Positions 16,592 to 25,877 of a stretch of DNA of 64,000 bases are shown here, piece by piece. A model generated the notes under the pieces. That model did not search any database. It saw only the letters and a program-made list of their open reading frames with translations, and was not told where the DNA came from. Position 1 is the first letter of the stretch, and each line of letters opens with the position of its first letter. The stretch comes from Sedimenticola_A sp040506895 (GTDB lineage: Bacteria; Pseudomonadota; Gammaproteobacteria; Chromatiales; Chromatiaceae), in assembly GCA_040506895.1 (NCBI GenBank), contig JBEVVY010000001.1, positions 558,001 through 622,000 of the forward strand, given 5' to 3'. The position numbers and the translations under genes are program-made.

Positions 16592-17218
16592 ATGAACGCG
16601 GTACTGGAAGCACTCAACTTTCGCCACGCCTGCAAGAAGTTCGATCCCCAGCGCCAGATACCCAGGGAGGAGCTGGAGACGATCATGGAGTGTGGCAGGC
16701 TCTCGCCCTCGTCCTTCGGCATGGAGCCCTGGAAGTTCCTCGTTATCCGTAATCCTGAATTGCGCGCACGCCTCAGGCCCGCCTGTTGGAACCAGCCCCA
16801 GATCACCGAGTCCAGTGATGTGGTGGTGATCCTTACCAAGCCGGAGGATATCCGCCCGGATACCGATTACGTGAAGCGCATGTTTGCCCGACGCGAACTG
16901 ACGCCGGAAGCGGAGCAGGCCTATCTCGAGCGTTACAGGAGCCACCTGGAGAGCGAAATGGAGCCGCTGATGAGCTATCACGCCTGGGCTTCGAAACAGT
17001 GCTATATCGCCCTTGGAAACATGATGACTGCTGCAGCCGCTTCGGGCATAGACTCCTGTCCCATCGAGGGTTTCGAGAAAGCGGCGGTGGAAGAGGTGCT
17101 GGATATCGATACCGGCAGCTACCAGGTGGCAGTGATCTTCGCCCTGGGTTATCGGGCCGGTGAACAGACCCCGCGGCTGCGTTCCGATCAGGACGACGTG
17201 GTGGAATATATCCAGTGA
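16592..17218 (+). CDS. Nitroreductase-family NAD(P)H-dependent oxidoreductase
   Basis: This 208-residue protein belongs to the FMN-dependent nitroreductase family (NfsB-like). It shows NFRHACKKFDPQRQIPREEL at the N-terminus, LSPSSFGMEPWKFLVI (flavin-binding Ser/Pro/Ser motif), the SKQCYIALGNMMTAAAASGIDSCPIEGF segment that forms the flavin pocket, and FALGYRA at the end. The physiological substrate is unknown. The ATG at 16592 is chosen because AGAGG is six bases upstream; an ATG two codons earlier abuts that Shine-Dalgarno. It probably forms part of the lapA-lapB-pyrF transcript. Confidence 0.9.
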   Translation: MNAVLEALNFRHACKKFDPQRQIPREELETIMECGRLSPSSFGMEPWKFLVIRNPELRARLRPACWNQPQITESSDVVVILTKPEDIRPDTDYVKRMFARRELTPEAEQAYLERYRSHLESEMEPLMSYHAWASKQCYIALGNMMTAAAASGIDSCPIEGFEKAAVEEVLDIDTGSYQVAVIFALGYRAGEQTPRLRSDQDDVVEYIQ

Positions 17219-17269
17219 TCCTATGTTGTTAGCTCTATACTAGAAGGAACGGGTTCAGGTTTGGATGCC

Positions 17270-17683
17270 ATGGATGAGATACCCTGGAAAATCGAGTGGT
17301 CGGATGCGCTGAGTATGCGCAACGCGGAGATCGATGCGGAGCACAAGCACTTCGTCGAGCTGGTCAACAAGTTGAATGCCGCGATCAGGGAGCGGCAGGA
17401 TAAAGCGCAGGTCGAGCAGATCATGGAGCTCATTCTCGAGGACGCCAGAAGCCATTTCAAACACGAGGAGCGGCTGTTTGCCGAGAAGGGGTTTCCCGGT
17501 GCCGGTGAGCACTCAGCGATCCACAGGGATCTGCTTGCGGGCCTCGAAGAGGCGATGGCCGAGTTCAGGGATTCCGATTTCAGTTACGAGTGGATCAAGA
17601 TCGGCCTCAGTATCAAGGACCAGCTGGTGCAGCATGTCCTGGTCGAGGATGTCCGCTACATCGAGTACCTGGCCACCGATTGA
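17270..17683 (+). CDS. Bacteriohemerythrin (O2-binding di-iron protein)
   Basis: This roughly 137-residue single-domain hemerythrin has the expected di-iron ligand pattern: an H-x3-H-like first helix (DAEHKHFVELV), HFKHEERLF, then EHSAIHRDLL and QHVLVEDVRY (H-x4-D). Such proteins bind O2 reversibly and may store it, sense it or deliver it to oxygenases in microaerophiles. The start could be the TTG three codons upstream at 17261; the ATG was chosen. It converges on the DUF2130 gene. Confidence 0.92.
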   Translation: MDEIPWKIEWSDALSMRNAEIDAEHKHFVELVNKLNAAIRERQDKAQVEQIMELILEDARSHFKHEERLFAEKGFPGAGEHSAIHRDLLAGLEEAMAEFRDSDFSYEWIKIGLSIKDQLVQHVLVEDVRYIEYLATD

Positions 17684-17706
17684 AGGGTAGAGCCGGCCAG
17701 GCTTAC

Positions 17707-18957
17707 TCACTCATCCTCGCCGAACTCCAGCTGGGGTACCGTCTGAATCGCACTGCCTGCGATGCCACGGATAGAGCTGTACATGTGGTTGGTGTTGAGC
17801 AGTACTTTCTCGATCTGCTTCTCCCGTTTCTTCCAGATGCCCTGCATGGCCCGTTTCTCCGAGTCCAGGTCGGACTGCATCTGGGTGAAACCCTCCACGA
17901 TCGCCTCGATCTGCAGCCGGAACTCGTTGCTGGTGAGGAAGTCGTAGAGCATGCCCATCTTGTCGCCCTTGTTCTCCTGGGTTGTGATGGCATGACTGAG
18001 CTGGATAAGTGATTCACGCAACACCACGCAGAGCCCCTTGAACTCTTCGAAGGTGCAGACCCAGATGCCTTCCCGCAGCCCCATCCGTTCCATGTCAGCG
18101 GGCATCGCCTCGGTCACCAGTACGCCGATATTGGCACCCTTCTCGCGTATATCGTTCTTGAACTTCTCTATCCAGCTGGGCTGGAAATTCTTGGTGCGTT
18201 TGCTCTCGTAGTAGATGGTGCCGCAGTTCTGGCGTGAATGGGTGTTGACGATCTGCATACAGTCCGCGCCCTGGGCACCTTTCTTTATCTCCTCGATGGT
18301 ATCGAGGGGGAAGTGATCGGTCAGCCAATCCTCGATCGCCAGCTCCTGTACCTCGCCCTGTATCTGCATGGAGCCCTGTTCTGCCTTGCGCTGGGCCTCC
18401 AGCAGCTGCTCCCTCAACTGGTTGATCACCTGGTCCTTCTCCGAGAGCTTGAGTGTGGCCCGGTTCTCTTCGGTCTTGCGGATCTTCTCACGCTCCTCGT
18501 TAAGCCGGGCATTGAGCTTCTGCTCGTTCTCCAGCTCGATGGCCTCTCTCAGCTCCTCTTTCTCCCGCTTGAGTCGTTCGATCTCGGACTTGGACCGGTT
18601 GAGCTCCTTCACCTTCTCGGACTTCTCCGTCAACTCGGTCTGTAACGCCTTGATGCGCTCGGCCTGTTCCTCTTCGGCCTGTGCCCTGATGTGCGCCTGC
18701 AGCTTGCTCTTCTCGGTCTTGATGCCTGCCGAGATGCCCTCCGAGATCTTCTCCTCGAGGCTGGCGCGTTCCGCTGAAAGGGTCTCCTGCTGGCTCCTGA
18801 TCGCTGTTTCACGAACACTCAGCTTCTGCTTCTCCCTGGCCAGTTCGTCGTTGTATTTCTTCTTCAGCTCTTCGTCCAGCTGGTGATAGAGGATCTCGTT
18901 GACATCGATCTCGTGACCGCAGTTGGGGCATTCGATCCGGTTCTGTTGTTGGCTCAT
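17707..18957 (-). CDS. DUF2130 coiled-coil protein with N-terminal zinc ribbon
   Basis: This 416-residue protein starts with a CPNCGHEIDV zinc-ribbon-like motif (a single CxxC pair), continues with a long charged coiled coil (about residues 25-190) and ends with the DUF2130 domain, including EVQELAIEDWLTDHFPLD and the IYYESKRTKNFQPSWIEKF segment with its E-x-K core, typical of nuclease-like folds. The E-S-K core and DIREKGANIGVLVTEA resemble PD-(D/E)XK restriction-endonuclease-like proteins, so a DNA-related role is possible; this is inference. The start at 18957 lies nine codons inside the open frame and matches homologues beginning just before the zinc ribbon. Confidence 0.88.
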   Translation of the reverse strand: MSQQQNRIECPNCGHEIDVNEILYHQLDEELKKKYNDELAREKQKLSVRETAIRSQQETLSAERASLEEKISEGISAGIKTEKSKLQAHIRAQAEEEQAERIKALQTELTEKSEKVKELNRSKSEIERLKREKEELREAIELENEQKLNARLNEEREKIRKTEENRATLKLSEKDQVINQLREQLLEAQRKAEQGSMQIQGEVQELAIEDWLTDHFPLDTIEEIKKGAQGADCMQIVNTHSRQNCGTIYYESKRTKNFQPSWIEKFKNDIREKGANIGVLVTEAMPADMERMGLREGIWVCTFEEFKGLCVVLRESLIQLSHAITTQENKGDKMGMLYDFLTSNEFRLQIEAIVEGFTQMQSDLDSEKRAMQGIWKKREKQIEKVLLNTNHMYSSIRGIAGSAIQTVPQLEFGEDE

Positions 18958-19090
18958 TGACGGTTCCTTGGACGCTTTCGCCAAGTATAAGCCTCTTCCG
19001 GGCTCAAAACATGAGGCGAGGGTGAAGAGACTCGTGGTATGAGTCCCCAGCCGGGTTAGAATGAGCGATCTGTTTAGAGAGAAGGAACTG

Positions 19091-22000
19091 ATGCTGCAGC
19101 TCTACCAAAGCAACCGGCTGGAAAAACTGGCGGACCGCCTGGCCCGGGTGCTGGCGTCCCCCCAGTCCGATCCTTTCGCGCCGGAGGTCGTGGTGGTGCA
19201 GCATCCGGGCATGGGGCGCTGGTTATCCCTCGGCCTTGCCGACCGGTTGGGCGTCTGTGCCAATGTCCGCTTCCCGTTACCCGCGGGCTTCATATGGGAG
19301 GTACTGGAGAGCCTGCTGGATGATGTGCCCGAGCAGAACCACTTCGCACCCCAGGCACTGCCCTGGGCGGTCTACCAGCAGCTCGATGAGCTGAAGGGAG
19401 AGGCAGGTTTCTCAACGGTGAGGGCCTATTACGAGGGCAACGGCGAGATCGAACGTTTCCAGCTGGCCCAACAGATTGCCACCTGTCTCGACCAGTACCT
19501 GGTTTACCGGCCCGACTGGATCAGCGCCTGGGAACGAGGCGAACAGGCGGTGGAGGGGGATGAGTGGCAGGCCGAGCTCTGGCGGCGGATCAGTGCGCGC
19601 TGCGGTGGAGAGCACTGGGCCGGCTTGCAGCGACGACTGTTCCGCAAGGCGCGCAGTGGCAGGTTGAACCGTTCCGATCTGCCTGAACGGATCGTTCTGT
19701 TCGGCGTCTCCACCCTGTCACCCGGTTATCTGGCCCTGCTGGGCCTGCTTTCGGAGCTGACCGATGTGCATCTCTTCATGCTCAACCCCTGCCAGGAGCA
19801 CTGGGGCGAGATCGTCAGCGAGTCGGATCGCCTGAGACTGGAGGGCACGGAGACGGAGGAGGATCTCTACCTTGACGTGGGAAACCCGATGCTCGGTTCA
19901 CTGGGCAGGCAGGGCAGGGATTTCTTCAACCTGGTGCTGGAGATGGAACCGGGCTCCGAGGAGCTGTTCATGCCCCCCGAGGGGGGACGGCTGCTGCACC
20001 GGATACAGGAGGATATTCTCTACCTCGGGAGTGCCGACGATAAGCCCGGAAAGAGCTGGCAGGAGGATGATGACTCCATCTGCTTACACGCCTGTCACAG
20101 CCCCATGCGCGAGGTCGAGGTGCTGCGTGACAGGTTGCTCGATCTCTTCGACAGGTATCCCGATCTCACGCCATCGGATGTGCTGGTGATGACACCGGAC
20201 ATGGATACCTATGCCCCCTACGTGGAGTCGGTCTTCAGCGAAATTGAGGATGGCGCCCGCATTCCGTTCTCCATTACGGATCGTAGCGGAATCTCCGAAC
20301 TGCCACTGCTGGAGGCATTTCTACGGCTGCTCGAGCTGCCCGGTGGACGTTATGACGTCAACAGCATGCTGGCACTGCTCGAGGTGGAGGCAGTGGCATC
20401 GCGCTTTGGCCTGGCCGACGGTGATCTCCCCATGATTACCGAATGGCTTGAGCAGACCGCCGTGCGCTGGGGCAGGGACAGCAGCACCCGCAAGTCCCTC
20501 GGCCTGCCGGAGACCGAACAGAACAGCTGGCGTGCGGGCTTGGACAGGATGCTGCTGGGCTATGCAATGCCACCCCAGGAAGGGCTGTTCGAGGATATTC
20601 TGCCTTTTGATGGTATAGAGGGCTCCAGTGCCCAGGTGCTGGGCGGCCTCAAGGCCTTTGCGGAGGAGGTGTTTGGTCTTGAAGCCAGGCTACAGGGTTC
20701 ACGCAGCCTGGCGCAGTGGGGCAGTGACATTCCCCCGTTACTGGAACGCTTCTTCCTTGCCAGTGACGAGGAGGAGTACCAGCTTCAGGCCATCAGGAGT
20801 GCCCTGGCAGAGATTGCCCAGGCGGCGGCAACCGGTGAGTTCGAAGGTGGCGTCTCCATCGAGTTGATGGTCCAGCTGTTGAGGGAACGATTCGAGACGG
20901 GCGGGGGGCATGCCCCGTTTCTTGGCGGTGGCGTAACCTTCTGCGCGCTGACACCCATGCGCAGTCTCCCCTTCGAGGTGGTGTGTATCATCGGCATGAA
21001 CGATGGCCAGTACCCGAGGGACCGGCGCCCTCCGGGATTTGACCTGATGGCCGGCCGGCATCGAAGGGGTGACCGTTCCAGGCGTGCCGACGACCGCTAC
21101 CTGTTTCTCGAAACCCTTCTCTCGGCACGCCGGGTTTTCTACCTCAGCTATGTCGGCCAGGATATCCGTGACAACAGCTCGATCCCTCCGTCGGTGCTGG
21201 TCAGTGAGCTGCTCGACTATATCGATCGTACCCATGTTGAAGGGGCAGGGGAGAGACCCTCCGCGGCACTTCCGCTCCGCCATCCGTTGCAACCCTTCAG
21301 TCCACGATATTTCGAACAGGATAGCCGGCTTTTCAGCTACTCGGAGCTGATGTGCAGGGCTGCCGGTGCCGTATCCGGTTCGCAGCCTGTACGCCATCTT
21401 CTGACCGGCGAACTGCCGGAACCGGACGAAGAGTGGACGCGTGTGGAGCTGACCGAGCTGCTCTATTTCTTCGCCAATCCCACCCGGTACCTGTTGAGAA
21501 ACCGTCTGGGTATCACGCTGCAGTCAGGCGAGCGTCAGCTGGAGACCCGCGATCCTTTCGAGCTGGACTATTTCCAGGAGTCGCAACTGATGCATGGGCT
21601 GGTGGAAAAAGCCCTGCAGGATGAAACAGCTGAAGGCGTGCTGCAGATCGAACAGGCCACCGGTCAGCTGCCGCACGGTGTCTATGGTGAACAGCTTTTT
21701 GAAAAACTGCGTACCGAGGCCTGGCGGTTTGCGCGGGCCGTGGAGAGCCATTGCCCTGTCGAGGAGCGTGGCACGCTGGAGCTGGATTTCAGCCACCAGG
21801 GTTTCCGGCTCATGGGCAAACTGCAGGAGGTGGCCCCATCAGGGCGTTTCGGTTACAGCGTGAAACGTCTGCCTGACAATCGCCTTTTGCAGCTCTGGGT
21901 GGAACATCTCGCCCTCAACCTTGCGTCGGATGGTGCGGTCAATCCGCAGACACGCTGGCTGCACAGTGAAGGGATGATACGTTTCGCCCCTATCGACAAC

Positions 22001-22297
22001 GCCCGGGAGTTCATGGGTGAACTCCTCGGGCTCTATTGGAATGGGCTGAAACGCCCCCTGCGCCTCTTTCCGAAGAGCTCCCGTCGCTATGCCGAGCGGC
22101 TCCAGCAAGGAAACGATCGGGATAAGTGCCTGGTCGAGGCGGCTCGCCGTTGGAATGGCGAACGAGAGGGCTATCCGGAGTTCGCCAACGCCTATTACCA
22201 GCTCGCCTTTCCCGACGCGGATGTGCTGGACGATGAGTTTGAACGGCTCAGTGTATCGGTGTTCGGAACCCTGCTGAGCCACATGGAGGTGGAGTGA
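19091..22297 (+). CDS. recC: Exodeoxyribonuclease V gamma chain RecC
   Basis: RecC is the Chi-recognising subunit of RecBCD, which resects and loads RecA at double-strand ends. The product of about 1068 residues begins LQLYQSNRLEKLADRLARVL, matching the start of E. coli RecC, and contains VVQHPGMGRWLSLGLADRLG, CANVRFPLP, and MNDGQYPRDRRPPGFDLM. As expected, there is no Walker A motif (RecC has an inactivated helicase fold). The ATG at 19091 follows AGAAGGAACTG; an upstream in-frame ATG at 19061 is less likely. recB starts two bases after its stop. Confidence 0.96.
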   Translation: MLQLYQSNRLEKLADRLARVLASPQSDPFAPEVVVVQHPGMGRWLSLGLADRLGVCANVRFPLPAGFIWEVLESLLDDVPEQNHFAPQALPWAVYQQLDELKGEAGFSTVRAYYEGNGEIERFQLAQQIATCLDQYLVYRPDWISAWERGEQAVEGDEWQAELWRRISARCGGEHWAGLQRRLFRKARSGRLNRSDLPERIVLFGVSTLSPGYLALLGLLSELTDVHLFMLNPCQEHWGEIVSESDRLRLEGTETEEDLYLDVGNPMLGSLGRQGRDFFNLVLEMEPGSEELFMPPEGGRLLHRIQEDILYLGSADDKPGKSWQEDDDSICLHACHSPMREVEVLRDRLLDLFDRYPDLTPSDVLVMTPDMDTYAPYVESVFSEIEDGARIPFSITDRSGISELPLLEAFLRLLELPGGRYDVNSMLALLEVEAVASRFGLADGDLPMITEWLEQTAVRWGRDSSTRKSLGLPETEQNSWRAGLDRMLLGYAMPPQEGLFEDILPFDGIEGSSAQVLGGLKAFAEEVFGLEARLQGSRSLAQWGSDIPPLLERFFLASDEEEYQLQAIRSALAEIAQAAATGEFEGGVSIELMVQLLRERFETGGGHAPFLGGGVTFCALTPMRSLPFEVVCIIGMNDGQYPRDRRPPGFDLMAGRHRRGDRSRRADDRYLFLETLLSARRVFYLSYVGQDIRDNSSIPPSVLVSELLDYIDRTHVEGAGERPSAALPLRHPLQPFSPRYFEQDSRLFSYSELMCRAAGAVSGSQPVRHLLTGELPEPDEEWTRVELTELLYFFANPTRYLLRNRLGITLQSGERQLETRDPFELDYFQESQLMHGLVEKALQDETAEGVLQIEQATGQLPHGVYGEQLFEKLRTEAWRFARAVESHCPVEERGTLELDFSHQGFRLMGKLQEVAPSGRFGYSVKRLPDNRLLQLWVEHLALNLASDGAVNPQTRWLHSEGMIRFAPIDNAREFMGELLGLYWNGLKRPLRLFPKSSRRYAERLQQGNDRDKCLVEAARRWNGEREGYPEFANAYYQLAFPDADVLDDEFERLSVSVFGTLLSHMEVE

Positions 22298-22298
22298 G

Positions 22299-25200
22299 AT
22301 GAAGCCCCTCGACCTCTTCGAAGCTCCCCTTGAGGGTATGAACCTCATCGAGGCCAGTGCCGGCACGGGTAAAACCTACACCATTGCCGGTCTCTACCTG
22401 CGCCTGTTGCTGGAGAAGGCGCTGCCGGTGGAGAGCATTCTGGTGGTCACTTTTACCAAGGCGGCCACCGCTGAACTCAAAGAGCGGCTGCGCTCCAGGC
22501 TGCTGGCCGTGCGCGACCTCTTCGAGAAGGGCGTGGCGGACGAAGGAGACGAGTTCGGTACGGCCCTTCTGGCGCGATGCAATGATTATGAACAGTGCCA
22601 GCGTCTGCTGAGCCGGGCCTTGCTCGATTTTGACCGGGCTGCCATCTTCACCATCCATGGCTTCTGCCAGCGGGTACTGGGCGAGAGCGCCTTCGAGAGC
22701 GGCCAGCCCCTGCACATGGAACTGCTGGCCGATGAGCAGGACCTGGTGCAGGAGGTGGTGGACGATTTCTGGCGGCTCAATATCCAGGACCGTTCACCGG
22801 GATTCCTGGGTTACCTGGCGGAAAATGGCGTAACGCCGGATGCGCTGGCGTTCACCTTCGGCAGGCATTTTGGCAGACCCTACCTGGAACTGCGTGGACA
22901 GAGTGAGCCCTCGCAGCTGGAGAGAATTGAAGGTGAGTTCTTTCAGCAGTTTTCAAAGGCCGGTCAGATGTGGTCATCATCAGCTGATGAGATCCGCAAA
23001 CTGCTGCTTGAATCGAAGGGATTGAACGGTAGCAAGTACCGTAAGACCTCCATCGCCAACTGGTGCGACCAGATGGGGGAGTATCTCGGAGAGACCCCCG
23101 GTAACTGGTTCGACAATTTCCACAGGTTCACTGTCGGCACCCTCAATGAGTCGCTGAAGAAGGATGGCGTGGCCCCAGAGCACCCCTTTTTCGCTTTATG
23201 CCAGTCACTCCTTGAGCAGCGCACACTGCAACAGCAGGTTTACGAGCAGCTGTATTCCGCGTTGACCGTGCAGTTGATCGATTACGTCAACCGGGAACTG
23301 GCAGACCGCAAGGCACAGCGCGGAGTACAGGCCTACAATGACCTGTTGCTGAGACTTGCGCAGGCACTGGATGGCGACAATGGAGATGCTTTAGCCAGGA
23401 TGTTGAGGCAGCGCTATCGTGTCGCCCTGATCGATGAGTTCCAGGATACGGATCCGGTCCAGTACGGCATCTTCAGGCGCATCTATGACCGGGAGCGTGA
23501 AGCGGCGTACCTGGTGGGCGATCCGAAACAGGCGATCTACAGCTTTCGCGGTGCCGATATCTTCGCCTATATAGAGGCACGGGAAGAGGCGGAGAACCGC
23601 TTCACCCTGGATACCAACTGGCGTTCCGCACCCCGGCTGATCAACGCAGTGAACACACTGTTCAGTGTTCCACAGGGCGGTTTTCTCTTCAGCGAGATCC
23701 CGTTTCAGCCAGCGCGACCGGCGTCGGGAGAGAAGGTCCGGCGCAGAGCGCTGGAAGAGCAGGGCGCCACGGGTGACGCGCTGCGCATAGACTACATGCC
23801 GGGCCGGATGAACAAGGAGCAGGCCACCGGGCAGGCGGTGGAGTGGACCGCTGCGGAGATCAACCGGCTGCTTCAGGGCGGCAGGCGGGGGGAGATCACG
23901 CTCGGTGATGAGCCCCTGGTGAGCAAGGATATCGCTGTGCTGGTACGAAGCCATGCCCAGGGCAGCAGAATCCGTGATGCCCTGAACCGTTACGGAATCT
24001 TCAGTGTTCTGCGTTCCCAGGACGATGTGTTCCGATCGTGGGAGGCGCTTGAGCTGGAGCGGGTGCTGAGCGCTACTGCTGAACCCGGGCGTGAGAACAG
24101 GGTCAGAACCGCCCTGGTCACCGACTTGATGGGGCTCGATGGCAACGATCTCCACAGGCTCACGGAAGATGAACGTGAGCTCGAAGGTCACCTGGAGGCC
24201 TTCCGACAATATCACCAGGCCTGGCGTGAAAAGGGCTTTATCCACATGTTCCGCATGCTGCTGAAAGCGCAGGATCTGCCCACCCGCCTACGCAGCATGG
24301 AGAACGGTGAGCGACGCCTGACAAACCTGCTGCACCTGGGTGAACTGCTGCACCGCGAGGAACGCGCTGCCCGGCCCAGCATGGAGGGGCTGGTGAAGTG
24401 GCTTTCACATCGTCGTGCCAGCGACCGGCCGGAGGACGAAGCGCACCAGCTGAGACTGGAGAGCGATGAAAAGCTGGTGCAGATCGTCACCATCCACAAG
24501 AGCAAGGGCCTGCAGTACCCGGTGGTGTTCTGTCCCTTTGCGTGGAGTGGCGGGTTGTGGTCCGGTGGCAACGGGCCGGTGGATTTTCATGATCCCGATG
24601 ATGCTTACCGACCAGTGCTCGATCTCGGCAGTGATGGGATCGGGGAGGGAAGGATGCATGCCCGGCGGGAGGAGATGTCGGAGAACCTCCGACTGCTCTA
24701 TGTCGCCCTGACCCGTGCCCAGGAGCGCTGTTACCTGCTGTGGGGGAATATCAACAGTGCCGGGCTCTCGCCCCTGGGGTGGCTGTTGCACCCACCGGAC
24801 AGTCCCGATACGGCTGATGCGCTGGAGCGCCAGAGCGGAGCCTTCAAATCACTGAATGACGATGACCTGCTCGGTCGACTGCACCGCTGGTCGGATGAGG
24901 CTGGCAGTGGCGTACATGTAGAGGTACTGGCGCCAGGTACAGAGAGCGGGGAACCTCTGCAGCAGGTTGAGGAGAGCGCATCTTCTCTCCTGCAGTGCCG
25001 GCACCTGGGACGGGAGATTCCGCGAGACCACCGGGTGACCAGTTTCTCTGCACTTACGGTGCATGGCGGCAGCACCGAACTGCCTGATCACGACGCCGGC
25101 CAGGCCGCAGAGCTTCAGGAAGAGCCGGCTGCCAGACGGCAGGATATCTTCAGCTTTCCCCGGGGAGCACGCCCGGGAAGCTGTCTGCACGCGGTTTTCG

Positions 25201-25877
25201 AGGATATCGATTTCACCCGGATCGGCGGTGGTGAGCTCGAACGGGTGGTTGAAGAGAAGCTGGTCGGCTTCGGCTACGATGTGAGCTGGACCGGCGTGGT
25301 TGCGCGGATGGTTCGTCATGTTCTGGAGAGTGATCTCGGGGATGGGATCAGGCTCAGGGATATCGCCTGTGAAAAAAGGTTCGTCGAACTGGAGTTTCAC
25401 TACCCGCTCGCCACGGCGGACGGTCCCGGCCTGGCTGCGCTGCTGGAGCGCCAGGGTTTTGCCGATACGCCCGCGCTGGGCAGGGCCATGGCAGAACTCA
25501 GGTTCAGGGATGTCAGCGGCTACATGAAAGGCTTCATTGACCTGGTGTTCGAGTCCGGTGGCTGCTTCTACCTGCTCGACTACAAATCGAACTGGCTGGG
25601 AAACAGCCCGCAGGATTACAACCCTGGGCAGATGGCCGGGGTGATGGCGAGGGATCACTACTACCTGCAGTACCTGCTCTATACCCTGGCCCTTCACCGC
25701 TACCTCAAAACCCGGCTGAAGGAGTACGACTACGATCGCCATTTCGGTGGTGCCATCTACCTCTTCCTGAGAGGTGTGAATGGCGGGGCGGATAACGGTA
25801 TCTACCGGAGCCGTCCCCAGAGAGCACTTATCGAGGCCCTCGAGGCGTATCTCTGCCCACCCCGGGAGGGTAAGTGA
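22299..25877 (+). CDS. recB: Exodeoxyribonuclease V beta chain RecB
   Basis: RecB is the 3'-5' helicase and nuclease subunit of RecBCD. The 1192-residue product has the UvrD-like motor with Walker A EASAGTGKTYTIAGLYLRLL (GTGKT), VTFTKAATAELKERLR, Walker B ALIDEFQDTDPVQYGIF, and VTIHKSKGLQYPVVF, plus the C-terminal nuclease domain with GFIDLVFESGG and the catalytic LLDYKSNWLG (Asp and Lys of D-Y-K). Length is close to E. coli RecB (1180). It sits between recC and recD, and its stop overlaps the recD start. Confidence 0.98.
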   Translation: MKPLDLFEAPLEGMNLIEASAGTGKTYTIAGLYLRLLLEKALPVESILVVTFTKAATAELKERLRSRLLAVRDLFEKGVADEGDEFGTALLARCNDYEQCQRLLSRALLDFDRAAIFTIHGFCQRVLGESAFESGQPLHMELLADEQDLVQEVVDDFWRLNIQDRSPGFLGYLAENGVTPDALAFTFGRHFGRPYLELRGQSEPSQLERIEGEFFQQFSKAGQMWSSSADEIRKLLLESKGLNGSKYRKTSIANWCDQMGEYLGETPGNWFDNFHRFTVGTLNESLKKDGVAPEHPFFALCQSLLEQRTLQQQVYEQLYSALTVQLIDYVNRELADRKAQRGVQAYNDLLLRLAQALDGDNGDALARMLRQRYRVALIDEFQDTDPVQYGIFRRIYDREREAAYLVGDPKQAIYSFRGADIFAYIEAREEAENRFTLDTNWRSAPRLINAVNTLFSVPQGGFLFSEIPFQPARPASGEKVRRRALEEQGATGDALRIDYMPGRMNKEQATGQAVEWTAAEINRLLQGGRRGEITLGDEPLVSKDIAVLVRSHAQGSRIRDALNRYGIFSVLRSQDDVFRSWEALELERVLSATAEPGRENRVRTALVTDLMGLDGNDLHRLTEDERELEGHLEAFRQYHQAWREKGFIHMFRMLLKAQDLPTRLRSMENGERRLTNLLHLGELLHREERAARPSMEGLVKWLSHRRASDRPEDEAHQLRLESDEKLVQIVTIHKSKGLQYPVVFCPFAWSGGLWSGGNGPVDFHDPDDAYRPVLDLGSDGIGEGRMHARREEMSENLRLLYVALTRAQERCYLLWGNINSAGLSPLGWLLHPPDSPDTADALERQSGAFKSLNDDDLLGRLHRWSDEAGSGVHVEVLAPGTESGEPLQQVEESASSLLQCRHLGREIPRDHRVTSFSALTVHGGSTELPDHDAGQAAELQEEPAARRQDIFSFPRGARPGSCLHAVFEDIDFTRIGGGELERVVEEKLVGFGYDVSWTGVVARMVRHVLESDLGDGIRLRDIACEKRFVELEFHYPLATADGPGLAALLERQGFADTPALGRAMAELRFRDVSGYMKGFIDLVFESGGCFYLLDYKSNWLGNSPQDYNPGQMAGVMARDHYYLQYLLYTLALHRYLKTRLKEYDYDRHFGGAIYLFLRGVNGGADNGIYRSRPQRALIEALEAYLCPPREGK